Under the pieces are notes generated by a model. The model was given only the letters and a program-made list of their open reading frames with translations. It ran no database searches and was not told where the DNA came from. This document shows positions 11,088 to 11,787 of a stretch of DNA of 11,787 nt, piece by piece; the first letter of the stretch is position 1; the number at the start of each line of letters is the position of its first letter. The stretch covers positions 1 to 11,787 of the forward strand of contig SZOR01000121.1 of the NCBI GenBank assembly GCA_030263275.1. Reading direction: 5' to 3'. This stretch comes from DSNY01 sp016861185 (GTDB taxonomy: Bacteria > Pseudomonadota > Gammaproteobacteria > Burkholderiales > Burkholderiaceae_F). Both the position numbers and the translations under genes were made by a program.

Positions 11088-11787
11088 GTGCTGCTGTAGC
11101 GGGCCTTGGCCTTGAACGTGTACTGTGTTCCGGCCGTCAGCCCAACGACCGTTTGCGTCGCCCAGCCGGCATCCGTTTGCCAGAGGGGGCCGGTGGTTAC
11201 GCTGCCATCCGCCTGAACCCAATGCGTTCCAAGGACATACGATCCGCCGCCGATGCTGATGGCGAATTCAGCACTGCTGTTCATCGAGTTGCAGCCGGGG
11301 TCCAGGTCCACGCCGAGAGAGTCGTTGCCCGGGCTCTTCACGAGCGGTGCGGGTGGCACGTAAGCCCAGCAGGCGCTCACATCGTCGAAACACGACCAAT
11401 ACTGACCGGTGCCACCGCGCAGGACGTCCAGGAAGACGGTTACCCCATTGGCCGTCGTCGCCTGACCGGAAACATTGCGCTGGGTCCAGACCTGCTTGGT
11501 TGTGACCGTCTGCCACCCGCTGGTTGGAGGTGTTGTCGACCCGTCAAACCGTGCCCCCAGGCGGGCGGTCTCATAGGTGTTGGGTGAATTCTGGTAGGCC
11601 CAGGCCACGAAGGTAACCGCATCCCCGACGTTTGCACCCACGGTCTGGCGGACGCCGGCATAAGCGCCGGCCCCACTGGATGGGGGCTCGATCTCCTGTG
11701 CGTTAGGTGAACTGACCTGGACACTGGTATTCTTGCTGAACTGACCGCTTCCCGAACTGTAGCTGGTCCAGTTCGGGGCTACGGACC
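10967..11787 (-). CDS. Fragment of an extracellular fibronectin type III-like protein (partial, foreign)
   Basis: On the - strand the frame is open from the window end (11787) with no stop until 10967, so the gene begins outside. The first part (about 11787-11360) is a Ser/Thr/Gly/Asn-rich beta-type region with GAYAGVRQTVGANVGD, FVAWAYQNSP and LDVLRGGTGQYWSCFDDV, resembling the carbohydrate-binding or jelly-roll modules of secreted proteins. The second (about 11350-11050) looks like a fibronectin type III repeat ending GWATQTVVGLTAGTQYTFKA followed by KARYSSTYPQESN. The last 12 or so residues before the stop lie in TauE/SafE DNA and are not native. A GTG at 11641 is not a credible start because the frame continues upstream in the same style. 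Such modules occur in secreted or surface proteins of many phyla. I do not recognise the specific protein. Confidence 0.55.
   Translation of the reverse strand, partial: SVAPNWTSYSSGSGQFSKNTSVQVSSPNAQEIEPPSSGAGAYAGVRQTVGANVGDAVTFVAWAYQNSPNTYETARLGARFDGSTTPPTSGWQTVTTKQVWTQRNVSGQATTANGVTVFLDVLRGGTGQYWSCFDDVSACWAYVPPAPLVKSPGNDSLGVDLDPGCNSMNSSAEFAISIGGGSYVLGTHWVQADGSVTTGPLWQTDAGWATQTVVGLTAGTQYTFKAKARYSSTYPQESNLGPGAEGTPGDGCAPPGAPLSVSAAPTAICAGT
10991..11012. other. Junction between the proteobacterial chromosome and an unrelated segment
   Basis: Left of this point both coding sense (TauE/SafE) and composition fit the rest of the window. Right of it the + strand has no sensible continuation, and the - strand carries a fibronectin-type protein of different style and lower GC (sampled lines 11101-11160 and 11221-11280 are about 63% and 55% GC against about 72% for 5161-5220). 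No insertion-sequence ends, tRNA or target-site repeat are visible at the join. A chimeric assembly is the simplest explanation. Confidence 0.75.

Noticed and set aside
11153..11587. + strand open frame of 144 codons in the foreign segment
   Set aside because: No recognisable domain. The opposite strand carries a coherent fibronectin-like protein over the same stretch.
1..11787. CRISPR arrays, tRNA or rRNA genes, insertion sequences
   Set aside because: No regularly spaced direct repeats, no cloverleaf-like sequence, and no transposase or integrase frame were seen in the window.

Overview
The window is very GC-rich DNA (one sampled 60-base line inside nirB is about 72% GC) from a Gram-negative proteobacterium. 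Gene content and protein style suggest a betaproteobacterium of the Burkholderiales type, but the species cannot be named from sequence alone. Almost all of it, from about 280 to 9761, is one assimilatory nitrate/nitrite reduction locus on the + strand. The last ~790 bases look foreign.

Layout: (1) 1-174, the 3' end of a NodT/OprM-type outer-membrane efflux gene, followed by a long imperfect inverted repeat (171-268). (2) 381-977, a NasT-type response regulator with a C-terminal ANTAR RNA-binding domain. A sigma-54-like promoter (284-299) and two AACGGA hexaloop hairpins precede it, and the second hairpin contains its ribosome binding site. (3) 1127-1247, a control region for the next operon: a second sigma-54-like promoter, two hairpins with identical AACGGC hexaloops (A at loop position 1, G at position 4, the ANTAR target signature), and an intrinsic terminator whose 5' arm is the loop and 3' arm of the second hairpin. 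(4) 1274-9761, the operon nrtA-nrtB-nrtD-nirB-nirD-nasA: ABC-type nitrate uptake, NADH-dependent sirohaem nitrite reductase with its small subunit, and a molybdopterin nitrate reductase. (5) Convergent on the - strand, a dodecin gene (9812-10021) and a rhodanese gene (10110-10637). (6) A divergent TauE/SafE permease gene that starts at 10863 and breaks off at about 10995. (7) From about 11000 to the end, a visibly lower-GC stretch that reads on the - strand as part of an extracellular fibronectin-type-III protein unlike anything else here. This is most likely an assembly chimera, less likely a real recombination junction.

How it works together: NrtA/B/D import nitrate, NasA reduces it to nitrite in the cytoplasm, and NirBD reduces nitrite to ammonium with NADH. 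The two promoters of GG-N10-GC type point to nitrogen-limitation control through RpoN and NtrC. The leader points to a second, nitrate-dependent gate in which NasT binds the hexaloop hairpins and prevents termination upstream of nrtA. NasS, the usual nitrate-sensing partner of NasT, is not in the window. The most interesting observation is that nasT appears to carry its own copy of the hexaloop signal, directly after its own sigma-54-like promoter and across its own ribosome binding site. That would allow autogenous control.
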